DNA of 64,000 nt from MWBF01 sp964614645 (GTDB taxonomy: Bacteria; Chloroflexota; Anaerolineae; CG2-30-64-16), in NCBI GenBank assembly GCA_964614645.1, contig CAZTMA010000002.1:33261-97260 (forward strand), written 5' to 3'. Positions 61,943-64,000 of this stretch are shown here, piece by piece. The notes beneath the pieces were generated by a model, which was given only the letters and a program-made list of their open reading frames with translations, had not been told where the DNA came from and did not search any database. The position numbers were made by a program, and so were the translations under genes. The number at the start of each line of letters is the position of its first letter. The first letter of the stretch is position 1.

Positions 61943-62839
61943 TCACTGCACCGGCTCGGCAATCAGTATGAGCCGGTGGGTGTTGTTCGTCGGCGGCCAG
62001 CACGTCACGATGGTCAGCCGCGTGTCCTCCGTCGGCAGGATGTACCGGCCGTTCGCAATTCGCTGCGCATACGTTACCCCCGTGTCCTTCAGGCGGTAGA
62101 ACTCGCGCACCACGTACTCGTAACGCTCGCCTGCTTCATCATACAGCTCGATGACCCGGCCGTTCAGCAGTTCGGAACTATCGATGAAATCGTCCACCTT
62201 CACGCGGGTGTCGTTGTCCCATGCCATGCTGATGGGCTTGAACACCTGGGCATAGATGTTGTTGTGGCCTGAGATGACCAGGTTGCCCGGCTCGCCCAGC
62301 GCGGCGCTGTTGATGTGATGCCCGGCCTCGTTTTGCGGGATGACCCACTCGGAGACCGGCCCGCTCTGCGCCTGGACGACGCGCCAGCCCATCGGCACCA
62401 CCGTCGTGTCGATCTTCAGGTCGGCCATCACCATGCGCACCGGCGTCCGGCGAGTGACCGGAAGCGCGGCGGCCGCCGAAACCTCGGGCTCGGCTGCCGG
62501 TGTAGGCGCGGCCGTTGCCGGCGCGATCGTGTGGGTTGCGGTCGCGGCCGCCCTTGTCGCAGGCACGCGAGTCGCAGCGGGACGGGTCGCGGTCAGCGCC
62601 CGGGTCGCCGTGGCGGGCAGGGCGGCGCTTGCCGGCGTGTTGCTCGCACGGGCCGCCGCGACCTGTACCGGTGTTTCGCTCGCGGCGGGCGCGGGCGCAC
62701 CGGCACGCAGTTCTTCGCGCAGTGCCTCGCCCTGTGCCTGGGTGCGCACCATATAGATGCCGCCCACAACCAGCAGCAACAGCCCCGCCATCAGCAGGAT
62801 CGTGCCGAGCATGCGGCGGTTCGGATTAGCGGTCGTCAT
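61943..62839 (-). CDS. Sortase
   Basis: A 298-residue transpeptidase. One N-terminal membrane helix (LGTILLMAGLLLLVVGGIYMV) is followed by a long Ala/Thr/Pro-rich stalk (to ~130) and the sortase beta-barrel: LVISGHNNIYAQVF (His near 191), RLTIVTCWPPTN (Cys near 280) and THRLILIAEP (Arg near 290). Sortases cut LPxTG-like motifs and join proteins to the cell wall or to each other. The only LPxTG-like motif seen nearby is LPPTG in the secreted protein at 60030-60761. Confidence 0.9.
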   Translation of the reverse strand: MTTANPNRRMLGTILLMAGLLLLVVGGIYMVRTQAQGEALREELRAGAPAPAASETPVQVAAARASNTPASAALPATATRALTATRPAATRVPATRAAATATHTIAPATAAPTPAAEPEVSAAAALPVTRRTPVRMVMADLKIDTTVVPMGWRVVQAQSGPVSEWVIPQNEAGHHINSAALGEPGNLVISGHNNIYAQVFKPISMAWDNDTRVKVDDFIDSSELLNGRVIELYDEAGERYEYVVREFYRLKDTGVTYAQRIANGRYILPTEDTRLTIVTCWPPTNNTHRLILIAEPVQ

Positions 62840-62909
62840 TCACTTGCTCCATCACGTGACACGATGTCGCCGGCCCGGCACACACCGCACGCGCCCGGCC
62901 AACGCTCGG

Positions 62910-62918
62910 ATTATAGCA
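62910..62918 (-). promoter_or_regulatory. Extended -10 promoter for the sortase operon
   Basis: TGC-TATAAT on the minus strand (TATAAT at 62910-62915) is an extended -10 box without a good -35. It gives a leader of about 64 bases. Confidence 0.55.
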
Positions 62919-63003
62919 CAGGCGCACGGCGCGGCATAGAGGTGCTTCTTCCCATGCCGCGCGTGAACCGAGAGCGAATTCGCGATTTGTGCGCGTTTCC
63001 CTC

Positions 63004-63032
63004 TTGACAACCGAACAGTTGTTCGCTATAAT
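63004..63032 (+). promoter_or_regulatory. lexA promoter
   Basis: TTGACA (63004-63009) and TATAAT (63027-63032), both consensus, are 17 bases apart. A LexA box fills the spacer. Confidence 0.93.
63012..63025. promoter_or_regulatory. LexA box 1 in the lexA promoter
   Basis: CGAACAGTTGTTCG matches the Gram-positive-type site CGAAC-N4-GTTCG. It lies between the -35 and -10 boxes. Confidence 0.9.
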
Positions 63033-63038
63033 GCCAAT

Positions 63039-63052
63039 AGAACAATCGTTCG
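63039..63052. promoter_or_regulatory. LexA box 2 at the lexA start of transcription
   Basis: AGAACAATCGTTCG carries GAAC-N4-GTTC 13 bases right of box 1. It covers the predicted start site. Confidence 0.8.
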
Positions 63053-63089
63053 GGGCTACCAAACGATTTACACACTCAAGGAGGATGAG

Positions 63090-63767
63090 ATGCCGGCCCT
63101 GACTTTCACCATCATGGACGAGCTGACCCAGGCTGAGGCCGCGGTGCTGGAGCACCTGGCCCAGCGCATCCGGCAGGGCTACTGTCCCAGCCGGGAAGAA
63201 CTGAGCCGGGCTGCAGGACTTGGCCCGCGCGGCTACCACATCAACAAGGTGTTGGACAGCCTGGTTGCCAAGGGCTACATCGAAGTCGAGCGGAATCGGG
63301 CGCGCGCGATTCGCCTGCTCCGCACGGTTGATGGTCGCCCGTTCAGACTGGAGACACGTTGGGTTCCTCTGCTCGGTCACATCGTTGCGGGTCAGCCCGC
63401 CGAAGTGGCCGTGCAAACCGACAACCCGTTCGCAGGCGAGGCCATCGAACTGACGGAGAGCCTGCTCGGGGGCTTCGAGAATCTGTATGCGTTGCGCGTC
63501 AAGGGGCAGTCGATGATCGACGCCCTGGTGAGCGACGGCGACACGGTCATCCTGACCAACACCACGGACATCCACAACGGCGACATGGTCGCTGCGACCG
63601 TGGTGGGCGAAGACGGTCAGGAAAGCAGAACGTTGAAACACTACTACCGGGAAAACGGGCATGTGCGCTTGCAACCGGCTAACCCGACGATGGATGCCAT
63701 CTACTGCCACCCCAGCCAGGTCACAATCGAAGGCAAGGTGGTACTGGTGATCCGGCAGATCGGCTAG
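63090..63767 (+). CDS. lexA: LexA repressor
   Basis: The 225-residue SOS repressor has an N-terminal winged-helix part (LTQAEAAVLEHLAQRI, SREELSRAAGLGPRGYHINKVL) and a C-terminal S24 peptidase. The self-cleavage site is HIVA-GQPAE (Ala100-Gly101), the catalytic Ser is in KGQSMIDALVSDGD (Ser141) and the Lys in RTLKHYY (Lys183). AAGGAGG precedes ATG 63090. It controls its own promoter through two boxes. Confidence 0.95.
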   Translation: MPALTFTIMDELTQAEAAVLEHLAQRIRQGYCPSREELSRAAGLGPRGYHINKVLDSLVAKGYIEVERNRARAIRLLRTVDGRPFRLETRWVPLLGHIVAGQPAEVAVQTDNPFAGEAIELTESLLGGFENLYALRVKGQSMIDALVSDGDTVILTNTTDIHNGDMVAATVVGEDGQESRTLKHYYRENGHVRLQPANPTMDAIYCHPSQVTIEGKVVLVIRQIG

Positions 63768-63794
63768 CGGGGAAGCGGGAACGGGGGGGACTGT

Positions 63795-63824
63795 GCCGGC
63801 GGCGCACACTGTGCGTCCGCCGGC
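63795..63824 (+). terminator. Hairpin after lexA
   Basis: GCCGGCGGCGCACA pairs with TGTGCG-CCGCCGGC with a 1-base bulge and a 1-base loop-like turn. It lies 28 bases past the lexA stop; no U-run follows. Confidence 0.5.
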
Positions 63825-63939
63825 CCGGTTTCCTGGTGTGGCGCACGTTCCGGAGTGGCAATAACCTCAAAGTGCTGGACTGTCAGGCGGCCATAGCCTC
63901 GCCTCCCGTCCGGCACTCACCATCTTCGTGAGGTGCGCT

Positions 63940-64000
63940 ATGGCGAACAAATACGAGCTGCAAGCGGCCCGCATCGAGTCGGTGCTGACGGCCCACAAGG
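63940..64000 (+). CDS. Start of an unidentified protein, cut by the window end
   Basis: ATG 63940 with GAGGTG just upstream opens MANKYELQAARIESVLTAHK. Twenty residues are visible, helical in pattern, which is too little to name a family. It follows lexA with a hairpin between. Confidence 0.55.
   Translation, partial: MANKYELQAARIESVLTAHK

Overview
The window is a GC-rich, densely coded stretch of a bacterial chromosome, most likely from a Chloroflexota lineage (Anaerolineae/Caldilineae-like). This placement is an inference. It rests on gene content (an isolated nuoB-nuoCD-nuoI set, DUF4012 and DUF2723 envelope proteins, a sortase, a menaquinone-type prenyltransferase, a large membrane Fe-S oxidoreductase), on Gram-positive-type CGAAC-N4-GTTC LexA sites, and on many intergenic palindromes. 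A run of 100 Ns (55862-55961) shows that it is an assembled scaffold. No rRNA, tRNA, CRISPR array, prophage or transposase gene was seen.

Layout. 1-729: end of a class II fructose bisphosphatase. 739-7276 (minus): LysE exporter, M20 amidohydrolase, two flavin-reductase-like proteins, then a DUF1786 protein joined to lipA and lpdA. 7488-13077 (minus): an Fe-S block with a membrane-bound Fe-S oxidoreductase, Mrp ATPase, an FAD oxidoreductase, a Cys-rich small protein and a DUF1858 protein. 13166-18438 (minus): the quinone module of complex I (nuoB, nuoCD, nuoI with a long repetitive tail), followed by a BrnT/BrnA-like toxin-antitoxin pair and a metallo-hydrolase. 18710-25887 (plus): sugar-nucleotide and pentose-phosphate genes, including a kinase/uridylyltransferase fusion and zwf. 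25978-30130: envelope-stress-like membrane proteins and a UbiA/MenA prenyltransferase. 30271-34557 (minus): Rieske oxygenase, two glycosyltransferases, RadC. 34597-38784 (minus): a Ugp-like glycerol-3-phosphate uptake operon with a phosphodiesterase. 38877-39756: DUF3467 protein and Ssb.

39934-45076 (minus) is a complete thiamine operon: promoter, TPP riboswitch, intrinsic terminator, thiN, thiB, thiP, thiQ, final terminator. 45097-47888 (minus): sulfatase and RadA. 48264-48914 (plus): SGNH hydrolase. 48970-54120 (minus) is a zinc operon: Zur, ZnuA, ZnuC, ZnuB, a ZIP transporter, a DDAH-like enzyme and a small protein. It starts at a promoter that predicts a leaderless zur mRNA with a palindromic operator candidate inside the first codons. 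54160-55827 (plus): trehalose synthase. After the gap, 56050-62839 (minus) is a cell-surface block: Fn3-like lipoprotein, DUF4012 protein, DUF2723 membrane protein, a secreted protein ending near LPPTG, a flippase-like protein and a sortase. 63090-63767 (plus) is lexA with two LexA boxes, and a further gene begins at 63940.

Several promoters could be read with a 17-base spacer, and these anchor the operon calls. The intergenic spaces carry at least seven types of palindromic or tandem repeat. Some sit directly on gene ends and supply stop codons (thiN, zur, the SGNH hydrolase). Intergenic stretches over 300 bases are few: 47889-48263 holds the radA and SGNH promoters plus several dyads, and 44787-45096 holds the riboswitch leader. 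The intergenic stretch 18439-18709 holds the nuo promoter and otherwise nothing clear. 26698-26905 shows no clear site.
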